A stretch of DNA of 6,699 nt from Alphaproteobacteria bacterium (lineage in GTDB: Bacteria > Pseudomonadota > Alphaproteobacteria > Rhodobacterales > Rhodobacteraceae), in contig JAUHWJ010000110.1 in the NCBI GenBank assembly GCA_030424705.1, positions 1 to 6,699 on the forward strand, read 5' to 3'. This document shows positions 1 through 6,160 of this stretch, in pieces; the stretch's first letter is position 1; every line of letters begins with the position of its first letter. The notes below the pieces were generated by a model, which ran no database searches, had not been told where the DNA came from, and saw nothing but the letters and a program-made list of their open reading frames with translations. The translations under genes were made by a program, and so were the position numbers.

Positions 1-1
1 C

Positions 2-124
2 TTCTCCGGCGGCTTTTCGACGACGCCGCTCGCCGCGCTCGCGCCCGAGGCGATCTTCGACCGGTTCGCGGATCTTCCGGGCCTCGCGGACCGCCTTGTG
101 GGAGCGGCGCGCTCCAGCGGATAG
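2..124 (+). CDS. 3' end of an unidentified protein (5' truncated by window)
   Basis: An open frame runs in from the left edge and ends at a TAG at 122-124, giving about 40 residues. It is rich in Ala, Leu and Phe and ends in ADRLVGAARSSG. Nearly every codon ends in G or C, as in the real genes nearby, and this frame looks better than the alternatives on either strand. I see no motif that identifies the family and do not assign a function. The gene converges on opgH: 18 bases separate this stop from the opgH stop, with no clear terminator hairpin between them. Confidence is moderate that it codes and nil on function. Confidence 0.55.
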   Translation, partial: FSGGFSTTPLAALAPEAIFDRFADLPGLADRLVGAARSSG

Positions 125-142
125 GTCAGCCGCCGCCGGGCG

Positions 143-2245
143 TCACGCCGCAAGCCGGGCGCGCCCGCCCGCCGTCAGAAGCTCCGGGCAGGCGGCGACC
201 GCCGCGCGCTCCGCCAGCGTGAGCCAGCCGAGGCCGGCCTCGGCGGAGGGCGCCGCGGCGAGCTTGGCCGCCGCCGTCAACCGCGCCAGGGCCGGCTCGC
301 CGTCCCTTTGCGGATCGAGCGGCGCGGGAGGCTCGATGGCTGCGGCATGGTCCGCCAGAAGGCGGGGGCTCCGGGCAAGATCGGCGAGGCCGGTGGCCAT
401 CTCGCGCCCGATGGAGGCGGCGGCCGCCTCGGCCGCGAGAGCTATATCCGGCTTCGCGCGGTCCTCCGGCGAATCGAGCAGGCCCCGTCGCGCCATGACC
501 GACCCGGCCCGCGCGTCGCCGCTCAGCCGTGACAGAAGCGGCGCGAGCGCGAGCCCGAGGAGGATCGGGGAGAGCCAGACCAGCACGCCGGGCTGCACGA
601 ACCAGAGCAGCGCGCCGCCGCCGAGCCCGATGACCGCATGCCATCCATGCGCCGAAAGCGCGTCTCGCCAGGGGAGGACGGAGCCAGCCCGCTCCTGCGT
701 CTTCCATCCGGAATCGCGCCCGAGGAGGATCTCGATTATCTGCCGAGCCTGGATGAGCATCAGCGCCGGCGCCAGCAGCGCCGAGAGCACGATCTCGAGG
801 CCGACGCCGCCCGCCACCCGCCCGCGTCCGCCGAAACGCGCCGCAAGTTCCGGCCGCGCCGCCGCCTCCAGCGCGCCCAGCGCCTTCGGCAGGAGAAGCA
901 GCGCCGTCGACCCTGCGAAGAGCCAGGCCATCCGCTCCGAGTCGAACCGTGGCCAGCGCGGGAAGAGCTGCACCGCGTCGCTGAAATACTCGGGCCGGAG
1001 CAGAGCCGACTGCGCCGTGAGCGCCAACCCGACGAGGATCATCGCCAGCCAGATCGGCGAGACGAGATAGGCGCCGATGCCGATCAGGAAGTGGACGCGG
1101 CTCAAGAGGCGGAGCCCCGCCGCGGGCAGGACCGCCGCATGCTGGACGTTGCCCTGCGCCCAGCGCCGGTCTCGCGCCGCAGAGGTCAGCAGCGAGGGCG
1201 GCGCCCCCTCCCAGCTGCCGCCGAGATCGGGGTCCATACGGACATCCCACCCGGCCCGGCGCAGGAGCGCGGCCTCGACGAAATCGTGGCTGAGGATGTG
1301 CCCGCCGAATGGCCTGCGCCCGCGCAGTTCGGGAAGCCCCGCGCTCTCGGCGAAGGCGCGCATGCGAATGAGGGCGTTGTGGCCCCAGAAGTTCCCGTCC
1401 GTCCCCTGCCAGGCCGCCACCCCCCGCGCGACGACACGGCCGTAGACGGCCCCGGCGAATTGCTGGATGCGCGCGAAGGGAGTCGTCCCGCCTGCCAGCG
1501 CCGGGTTGCTCTGCAGCAGCGCGAGCCGCGGCGCCGCCTGCATGCGGCGGACCATCTCGACGATGGTCTCCGGCTCCATCAGGCTGTCGGCGTCGAGCAC
1601 CAGCATGAAGTCGTAGCGGGCGCCCCAGCGCTCGACGAAATCCTGGACGTTCCCCGCCTTCCGCCCCCTGTTGACCGCGCGCCGCCGCCACCAGATTGCC
1701 GGGCCGCCCTGCATGCGCCGGCGCAGCGCGGCGAAGGCCGTCGTCTCGCGCGCCCAGGCGTCAGGGTCCCGCGTGTCCGACAGGATGAATATCTCGAAGG
1801 CCTCGGCATGGCCGAGCGCGGCGAGGCCGCGACCCATCGCAGAGAGGGCGCCGAAACTCGCCGCCGCGTCCTCGTTGTAGACCGGCATCACGATGGCCGT
1901 CCGCGTCGTCAATGGCGCGCCCGGGTCTCCGCGATCGCGGCGCGGCGGGAATAGCAGGCCGGCGATCGTCGAGCAGCCTGAAAAGGCGATCCAGCCGAAG
2001 GTCAGGACGAAAAGCGCCCGCAGCGCGAGCTGAAGCGCGTTCACCCCTTCCGGGTCGAAGGCGCGGAGCATCTGGTCGGACGCATAGATCGTCAACGCCG
2101 CCGCCCCGCCGAACGCCACAAGCCGCGCCGCGTAAACGCGCCAGGACTGCGAGGCGAAGCGTGCACGCGGCGCGCGCCGGAGGTCCTGCGCCGGCATGGC
2201 GAGGGGGGCGGGCGCGGGCGTCGGCGCCGTCACCCCGGCCCCCAT
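143..2245 (-). CDS. opgH: OpgH (MdoH), osmoregulated periplasmic glucan glucosyltransferase
   Basis: This is an inner-membrane family 2 glycosyltransferase of 700 residues. By family knowledge it polymerises beta-1,2-glucan from UDP-glucose and helps move the chain to the periplasm. Visible features in order: two membrane segments (about 37-58 and 74-98); the GT-A start VMPVYNED (119-126); LDADS, the nucleotide-sugar/metal aspartates (217-221, D218 and D220); GTDGNFWGHNALIR (281-294); the acceptor-site motif SHDFVEAALLRRAGW (319-333); and RDRRWAQGNVQH (358-369), the OpgH form of the Q/RxxRW motif. About five further membrane segments lie between 384 and 575, followed by a soluble Ala-rich tail of about 125 residues. 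The ATG at 2245 overlaps the end of the upstream gene by 16 bases, so coupled translation is likely. No good Shine-Dalgarno is visible, and an ATG at codon 17 (2197) is an alternative. E. coli OpgH is longer (about 847 residues), mainly because its cytoplasmic N-terminal domain is larger. Confidence 0.96.
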   Translation of the reverse strand: MGAGVTAPTPAPAPLAMPAQDLRRAPRARFASQSWRVYAARLVAFGGAAALTIYASDQMLRAFDPEGVNALQLALRALFVLTFGWIAFSGCSTIAGLLFPPRRDRGDPGAPLTTRTAIVMPVYNEDAAASFGALSAMGRGLAALGHAEAFEIFILSDTRDPDAWARETTAFAALRRRMQGGPAIWWRRRAVNRGRKAGNVQDFVERWGARYDFMLVLDADSLMEPETIVEMVRRMQAAPRLALLQSNPALAGGTTPFARIQQFAGAVYGRVVARGVAAWQGTDGNFWGHNALIRMRAFAESAGLPELRGRRPFGGHILSHDFVEAALLRRAGWDVRMDPDLGGSWEGAPPSLLTSAARDRRWAQGNVQHAAVLPAAGLRLLSRVHFLIGIGAYLVSPIWLAMILVGLALTAQSALLRPEYFSDAVQLFPRWPRFDSERMAWLFAGSTALLLLPKALGALEAAARPELAARFGGRGRVAGGVGLEIVLSALLAPALMLIQARQIIEILLGRDSGWKTQERAGSVLPWRDALSAHGWHAVIGLGGGALLWFVQPGVLVWLSPILLGLALAPLLSRLSGDARAGSVMARRGLLDSPEDRAKPDIALAAEAAAASIGREMATGLADLARSPRLLADHAAAIEPPAPLDPQRDGEPALARLTAAAKLAAAPSAEAGLGWLTLAERAAVAACPELLTAGGRARLAA

Positions 2246-3771
2246 CGGTAGAGCCAGGTTTCCGAGGCCGGCGCCCCTGCAGCGTCGCGAAGCTGAATCC
2301 TGAGCTCGGCCCCGCCCTCTTCAGGCGGCCGGAACCGGAGCGCGGCGCGCACCATGCCCGCCTCCGGCAGCGGCGTAAGCGTCGCCGCCTCGATCTCGCC
2401 TCGCCCCGCCTCGGCGTGGAGTTCGAGTCCGTCGGCGCCCGCCTCGGCGAGCGCGAAGTCGACCACGATGGTGCGCCGGGTTGGATCGTTCACATAGCGC
2501 CCGCCCCGGCTCGCCATGACCCGCGCAAGCGGCGCCTCGTCCGGCGCGTCCTCGCCCCAGTAGAGCCGGTATTCGAGTTCGAGCGGCCGGCCCGGTTCGA
2601 GCGCGGCCTCTGGGCGCCAGAAGGCGACGATGTTGTCGTTGAACTCGGTCTCGGTCGGGATCTCGACCAGCATCACGCCGCCCGGGCCCCAGGAGCCCCG
2701 CGGCGAGACCCAGGCGGTCGGCCGTTTGCCGTATCGCGCTTCGGCGTCCGAAAAATCGGCGAAGGAGCGGTTGCGCTGCGCAAGGCCGAAGCCGACCGGA
2801 TCGCGGTCGATGAAGGTGGAGACCTCCAGCATTTCGGGATTCACAAGCGGCCGCCAGATGCGCTCGCCCGCGCCGGAGAGCATCTGCAGCCCTGCGCTGT
2901 CATGCACGGCGTTGCGAAAATCGTCCACGCCGCGCCGGTCGAGCGGCGAGAAGAGATGCATCGAGGTCAGCGGCGCGATCCCGATATCGTCGACGCTTCG
3001 GCGCGGCACAAGGACGGCGCGAATGTCCAGCACCGTCTCCGCGCCGGGGCGGACGACGAACTCGTAGGCGCCGGCGACTGACGCGCTGTCGAGCAGGGCG
3101 TGGACAATCATCTCCGTCGCGCTCGGCTCGGGCCGGTGTAGCCAGAAATCGGTGAAGACGGGAAACTCCTCCCCGCGCGGCGAGCCGGTGCCGATGGCGA
3201 GCGCCCGCGCGCTGAGCCCGAAGGCCTGGTCCCGCCCGATGGCGCGGAAATAGCTCGCGCCCTGGAATACGAGCAGCTCGTCCTCGACCTCGGCGCGGTT
3301 GATCGGGAAGCGCAGGCGAAACCCGGTCCAGGCCATGCCCGCGCCGTCCTCCGTGCGAAGTCCGCCCTCGGGGAGGGCGAAACGCGCCGGGTCGAACTCG
3401 AACACGGTCGGATCGAACGGAACCGGGATCGCGACGCCGTCGACGACGGTCGAAACGCGCACGGCGTCGGCGTAGATCGAGCCGGGCGGCAGGAGGTCGA
3501 CCGTGAACCCGCGGCCCTCGCCCGTCCAGAGACGGCGGTCGGCGCGGTAGCGGATCGCGCGATAGCCGTCATAATCCAGATCGGCGAAGAGCCCCGCGGG
3601 AGTCTGTCGGCTGTCGTCGAAATCGCTCTCCGCCCGGGCGCGGGCGAGCGCAACGACGCTGTCGAACGTGAACGGCGCATCCGATTGCGCAGCCGCCGGC
3701 AGCGCGCCGGCGATACCCGAAGCCGCCAGCCCGGCCATGAAGGCGCGCCGGTCAAGCGCCGGATCAGCCAT
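2230..3771 (-). CDS. opgI: Periplasmic OpgG/OpgD-family glucan biosynthesis protein, second paralog (opgI position)
   Basis: This 513-residue protein acts in the periplasm on the OpgH-made glucan. It has a Tat signal (DRRAFMAG at 7-14, hydrophobic stretch to PAAAQ, likely cleavage near residue 28). The MdoG-type domain follows: FTFDSVVALA (34-43), QGASYFRAIG (170-179), the loop around AVHDSAGL (288-295), RPLVNP, GFGLAQR, and the strongly conserved region RPTAWVSPRGSWGPGG (350-365) and LVEIPTETEFNDNIVAFW (368-385). D291 and D379 lie 88 residues apart, like the pair in the neighbouring paralog. I chose the ATG at 3771 because it starts just before the Tat motif and overlaps the opgG stop by 8 bases. 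A GTG at 3795 would add eight residues. The name opgI rests on its position between opgG and opgH, as in R. sphaeroides, and not on a diagnostic motif. It lacks the second Asp of the HDSDGL motif seen in its neighbour. Confidence 0.9.
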   Translation of the reverse strand: MADPALDRRAFMAGLAASGIAGALPAAAQSDAPFTFDSVVALARARAESDFDDSRQTPAGLFADLDYDGYRAIRYRADRRLWTGEGRGFTVDLLPPGSIYADAVRVSTVVDGVAIPVPFDPTVFEFDPARFALPEGGLRTEDGAGMAWTGFRLRFPINRAEVEDELLVFQGASYFRAIGRDQAFGLSARALAIGTGSPRGEEFPVFTDFWLHRPEPSATEMIVHALLDSASVAGAYEFVVRPGAETVLDIRAVLVPRRSVDDIGIAPLTSMHLFSPLDRRGVDDFRNAVHDSAGLQMLSGAGERIWRPLVNPEMLEVSTFIDRDPVGFGLAQRNRSFADFSDAEARYGKRPTAWVSPRGSWGPGGVMLVEIPTETEFNDNIVAFWRPEAALEPGRPLELEYRLYWGEDAPDEAPLARVMASRGGRYVNDPTRRTIVVDFALAEAGADGLELHAEAGRGEIEAATLTPLPEAGMVRAALRFRPPEEGGAELRIQLRDAAGAPASETWLYRWGPG

Positions 3772-5323
3772 CGCGGAGTCCACGCGGCGCGCCACCCTCG
3801 GCGAGCCATGTCCATGTCTCCGTCAGCGGCTCGCCGCCGCGATGGAGATAGGCGCGGAGCTCGACAGGCCCCGCATGCGCCCCGCGCAGGTCGAACATCA
3901 GGCGCCAGCGGTCCGAGCCCACCACCCGATAGGCGCGCGGGATCAGGATTTCGCCGCCGCGGGCCTCGAGCTCGAACGCCACGCCATCCTCAAGCCCGCC
4001 GAGCGCGCCGCCGGCGAAGTCGACCGCGATCTTGTCGACATCGGCCGGCCTCGGCTGGCCCGGCACGCCGCCCCAGCCGGACCAGGTGGCGACCACATGC
4101 CCGAGCGTTTCGGGGAAGGGGTCCAGCGCGCGCCAGTGCTGCTCGTAGTCAAAGGAGAGCGCCGCGCCCGCCGCCGGCTGGGCCGCCGGGGTCCAGTAGG
4201 CGACGATGTTGTCGAAAGTCTCGTCCGCGGTCGGAATCTCCACGAGCTGGACGGCGCCGGCGCCCCAGCTCCCCCGCGGCTCGATCCAGACCGAGGGCCG
4301 CCGGTCATAGAACACGCCGTCGTCGTGATAATGGTCGAACTCCCGGTCGCGCTGGATGAGCCCGAAGCCGCGCGGATCGCGGTCGAAAAAGCTCGACGTC
4401 GTTACGCGCGCCGGGTTGCGCAGCGGCCGCCAGAGCCGTTCGCCTGCGCCGGTATGAAGCGCGAGCCCGTCGCTGTCATGGATCTCCGGCCGCCAGTCCG
4501 GCGCGCTGGCGCGATTGGTCTCGGAATACCAGAACATCGAGGTCAGCGGCGCGACGCCCAGCCGCTCCACCCCGTTCCGAAAGAAAAGCCGCGTCTCGAT
4601 CGCGAGGCGCTGCCCGAACCCCGCCTCACGCGTCGCGCCGAACCGGTAGGCGCCGGTGACCGAAGGGCTGTCGAGCAGGGCGTGAACGGTCACGTCTTCG
4701 CCCTCCCGCTCGCCTGCGCCGATCCAGAATGCGCTGAAACGGGGGAATTCCTCGGGCCTCGACAGGCCGGTGTCGATGGCGAGGCCGCGCGCCGAGAGGC
4801 CGTACTGCGCCTCCGGCCCGTCGCAGCGGAAATAGGAGGCGCCGAGGAAGGAGAGCCAGTCCGGCCGAAGCCCGGGCCGCATGAACCGCACGCCGGCGAA
4901 GCCTGCGAGGGGCCCCATCTCATGCGCCGGGCTGTCGGCGGGAACATCGAAGAGAGTCTCCTCATACACGATCTCGCGCGCCGCGCCGTCCTCGACGACG
5001 TGAACGGCGACGGGCTCCCGCGCATAGCGCCCCAGATGGAAGAACTGCGCCGCAGGCCCGTTCGTTCCGAGCGGGATGGAGGATTCGTCGCGAAAGCGGA
5101 TGCGCCAGTAGGCGTCGTAGTCGATGCGGTCGAGCACCCCGGCCGGCGGCGACGCCGGCGGCGTCCATGGCGCGCCGGCCATCCGGCGCGCGCGGTCGGC
5201 CAGCTGCGCGAAGCTGAAGGGCTCCGCCGGGCCGAGCCGTGGCTGCGCGGAGAGGGGCGCGCCGGTCGCGCCGGCGAGCGCAAGCGCCCCGAGGAAGAGC
5301 GTGCGCCGATCGATGCCGTTCAT
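3764..5323 (-). CDS. opgG: OpgG (MdoG/MdoD family) periplasmic glucan biosynthesis protein
   Basis: First gene of the OPG operon, 519 residues, close to the usual size of about 510-550. A Tat signal opens it (IDRRTLFLGALALAGA, 4-19; likely cleavage around APLSAQ, residues 22-27). The mature protein shows the family landmarks: FSFAQLADRAR (36-46), LDRIDYDAYWRIRF (64-77), LGASYFRC (160-167), HDSDGL (282-287), ERLWRPLRNP (295-304), GFGLIQRDREF (319-329), RRPSVWIEPRGSWGAGA (341-357) and LVEIPTADETFDNIVAYW (360-377). Family members act in the periplasm on OPG backbones; E. coli OpgD and relatives are beta-1,2-glucan-active enzymes of family GH186. D283 and D371 are plausible catalytic residues by spacing. 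The ATG at 5323 sits five residues before the twin arginine, but no strong ribosome binding site is visible. Its stop overlaps the next gene. It could equally be labelled opgD or mdoG, because family members are hard to tell apart by eye. Confidence 0.94.
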   Translation of the reverse strand: MNGIDRRTLFLGALALAGATGAPLSAQPRLGPAEPFSFAQLADRARRMAGAPWTPPASPPAGVLDRIDYDAYWRIRFRDESSIPLGTNGPAAQFFHLGRYAREPVAVHVVEDGAAREIVYEETLFDVPADSPAHEMGPLAGFAGVRFMRPGLRPDWLSFLGASYFRCDGPEAQYGLSARGLAIDTGLSRPEEFPRFSAFWIGAGEREGEDVTVHALLDSPSVTGAYRFGATREAGFGQRLAIETRLFFRNGVERLGVAPLTSMFWYSETNRASAPDWRPEIHDSDGLALHTGAGERLWRPLRNPARVTTSSFFDRDPRGFGLIQRDREFDHYHDDGVFYDRRPSVWIEPRGSWGAGAVQLVEIPTADETFDNIVAYWTPAAQPAAGAALSFDYEQHWRALDPFPETLGHVVATWSGWGGVPGQPRPADVDKIAVDFAGGALGGLEDGVAFELEARGGEILIPRAYRVVGSDRWRLMFDLRGAHAGPVELRAYLHRGGEPLTETWTWLAEGGAPRGLRDG

Positions 5324-5354
5324 GGCGGTTCATTTCGCTGGAATACCGTGAGCT

Positions 5355-5370
5355 TGCGTATCGTATCGCA
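5355..5370. repeat. Short dyad/tandem element upstream of opgG
   Basis: The 16 bases TGCGTATCGTATCGCA have complementary ends (TGCG and CGCA) around two tandem copies of GTATC (5358-5367). The element sits 32 bases upstream of the opgG start, where an operator or the promoter/5' leader could lie. It is short enough to be chance, so a binding role is only an inference. Confidence 0.25.
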
Positions 5371-5475
5371 GTCGTGGTCCCGGGTTCCATGCCGCTGTCG
5401 CGAAGCAGCATTCAAATTTTCTAACGATATGCGGTGTTTCTTGAGAGGCGCGCTGCGGTGCGGCGCGTTCCGGCG

Positions 5476-5498
5476 ATGCTCTTGCATGCTCTCCTTGC
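5476..5498. repeat. Imperfect tandem direct repeat in the divergent region
   Basis: ATGCTCTTGC (5476-5485) is followed at once by ATGCTCTCCTTGC (5486-5498), the same sequence with two or three extra pyrimidines. It looks like either a local duplication or paired regulator half-sites. It lies near the middle of the divergent region, roughly 150 bases upstream of opgG and 205 bases upstream of the small-subunit start. Confidence 0.3.
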
Positions 5499-5501
5499 CG
5501 A

Positions 5502-5514
5502 GGCGGACTCCGCC
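5502..5514. promoter_or_regulatory. Perfect 6-1-6 dyad, possible operator
   Basis: GGCGGA-C-TCCGCC is a perfect inverted repeat with one central base. The right arm also overlaps a small hairpin, CTCCG-CCAT-CGGAG (5508-5521), and another CGGAG follows at 5526-5530, so alternative pairings are possible. The element lies immediately beside the direct repeat at 5476-5498. High G+C makes such dyads fairly common by chance, so confidence in function is low. Confidence 0.25.
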
Positions 5515-5616
5515 ATCGGAGGGGACGGAGCCGGGCTTTTGTATCGCCGGTTCTGAGCGTTGTTTTTTCGCGGGAGCGATATCTCCGAGGGAACATATTG
5601 CTAAAGTCGAACGATT

Positions 5617-5631
5617 CGCGATTGACTCGCG
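5617..5631. promoter_or_regulatory. Small inverted repeat upstream of the molybdenum hydroxylase genes
   Basis: CGCGA-TTGAC-TCGCG has five-base arms around a five-base centre. It lies 73 bases before the small-subunit start, within reach of a promoter or leader. The central TTGAC resembles a -35 element, but no acceptable -10 follows at normal spacing. Confidence 0.2.
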
Positions 5632-5689
5632 TAGGAGATGCGCGCGCCGGCTGCGGCGGAAAGACGCGTCCTGAACAAGAAACGAAAGC

Positions 5690-5697
5690 GGAGGAAA
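5690..5697 (+). promoter_or_regulatory. Ribosome binding site of the 2Fe-2S subunit gene
   Basis: GGAGGAAA is a strong Shine-Dalgarno sequence; its GGAGG core ends 9 bases before the ATG at 5704. It decides the start: an in-frame ATG at 5638 would add 22 Arg/Lys-rich residues that the family does not have. Confidence 0.85.
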
Positions 5698-5703
5698 CCC
5701 AGC

Positions 5704-6156
5704 ATGGCGACCCTGAAGATCAACGGGGCCCCTCGCGAGGTCGACGCGTCCCCCGACATGCCCCTTCTGTGGGCGCTGCGGGACGTGGCGGGCCTTGTGG
5801 GGACGAAGTACGGCTGCGGCGTCGGGCTTTGCGGGGCGTGCACGGTGCATGTGAACGGCAAGGCCGAACGCTCCTGCATGCTGACCGTGGGCGATGTCGC
5901 GGAGGCGGAGATCACGACGATCGAGGGCCTTCACCCGACGGGCGACCACCGGGTGCAGGCGGCGTGGCGGGAGCTGAACGTGCCGCAATGCGGCTTCTGC
6001 CAGGCGGGCCAGATCATGACGGCCTCGGCGCTTCTGGCGGAGAATCCGAAGCCTTCGGACGAGGAGATCCTCGAGGCGATGGCGGGCAATGTCTGCCGCT
6101 GCGGCTGCTACCAGCGGATCACGGCCGCGGTGCGGCTCGCGAGCACGGGGAGCTGA
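5704..6156 (+). CDS. 2Fe-2S subunit of a molybdenum hydroxylase (IorA-like, xanthine dehydrogenase family)
   Basis: A 150-residue electron-transfer subunit carrying two [2Fe-2S] clusters, the typical length for IorA/CoxS-type small subunits. The N-terminal plant-ferredoxin-like domain binds one cluster through C38, C43, C46 (CGVGLCGAC) and C58 (RSCM). The C-terminal helical domain binds the other through C96 and C99 (QCGFC) and C131 and C133 (NVCRCGCY). It passes electrons from the molybdenum cofactor in the large subunit to an acceptor. It has no signal peptide, so it probably crosses the membrane folded together with the Tat-bearing large subunit encoded 4 bases downstream. An extra cysteine, C135, stands where relatives usually have Thr or similar. 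Isoquinoline 1-oxidoreductase alpha subunit is the closest named type, but aldehyde oxidases of the same layout are equally possible and the substrate cannot be read from this subunit. Confidence 0.95.
   Translation: MATLKINGAPREVDASPDMPLLWALRDVAGLVGTKYGCGVGLCGACTVHVNGKAERSCMLTVGDVAEAEITTIEGLHPTGDHRVQAAWRELNVPQCGFCQAGQIMTASALLAENPKPSDEEILEAMAGNVCRCGCYQRITAAVRLASTGS
6147..6152 (+). promoter_or_regulatory. Ribosome binding site of the large-subunit gene
   Basis: GGGGAG lies 8 bases before the ATG at 6161, inside the last codons of the small-subunit gene. It supports this start over the in-frame ATGs at 6173 and 6179 and implies coupled translation of the two subunits. Confidence 0.6.
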
Positions 6157-6160
6157 GATC

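Larger units (their letters stand above)
5324..5703. promoter_or_regulatory. Divergent intergenic control region between opgG and the molybdenum hydroxylase operon
   Basis: These 380 bases lie between two divergent start codons and contain no open frame with convincing codon use. Base composition drops from the surrounding 70% G+C, especially around 5410-5430 and 5555-5625, where short A/T runs and a T6 tract (5563-5568) occur. Promoters for both operons must lie here unless transcription enters from elsewhere. I searched for -35/-10 pairs at 16-18 base spacing and found none good enough to place. Short dyads and direct repeats in the region are listed separately. I see no recognisable riboswitch. 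Confidence 0.7.

Noticed and set aside
120..180. Bidirectional terminator between the convergent genes
   Set aside because: Only four-base GC pairings and no T-run on either strand; not better than chance at this composition.
126..1691. A 521-codon open frame on the minus strand within opgH
   Set aside because: Shadow frame of opgH: it is Arg/Gly/Ala-rich with poor third-position bias and lacks any motif, whereas the other frame carries all glucosyltransferase motifs.
638..1954. A 438-codon plus-strand frame antisense to opgH
   Set aside because: Arg/Glu/Pro-rich shadow of opgH with no recognisable domain.
5526..5570. Rho-independent terminator ending in the T6 tract at 5563-5568
   Set aside because: No GC-rich hairpin lies directly before the T tract, and no gene on that strand ends upstream of it.
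5540..5635. Sigma-70 type promoters (TTGTTT at 5560, TTGACT at 5622, CATATT at 5594)
   Set aside because: No pair has acceptable -35/-10 elements at 16-18 base spacing, so no promoter is placed.
3668..5674. A 668-codon plus-strand frame antisense to opgG and opgI
   Set aside because: Long antisense frames are expected at this G+C; the product is Arg/Pro-rich with no domain, and the minus-strand frame codes for clear OpgG-family proteins.
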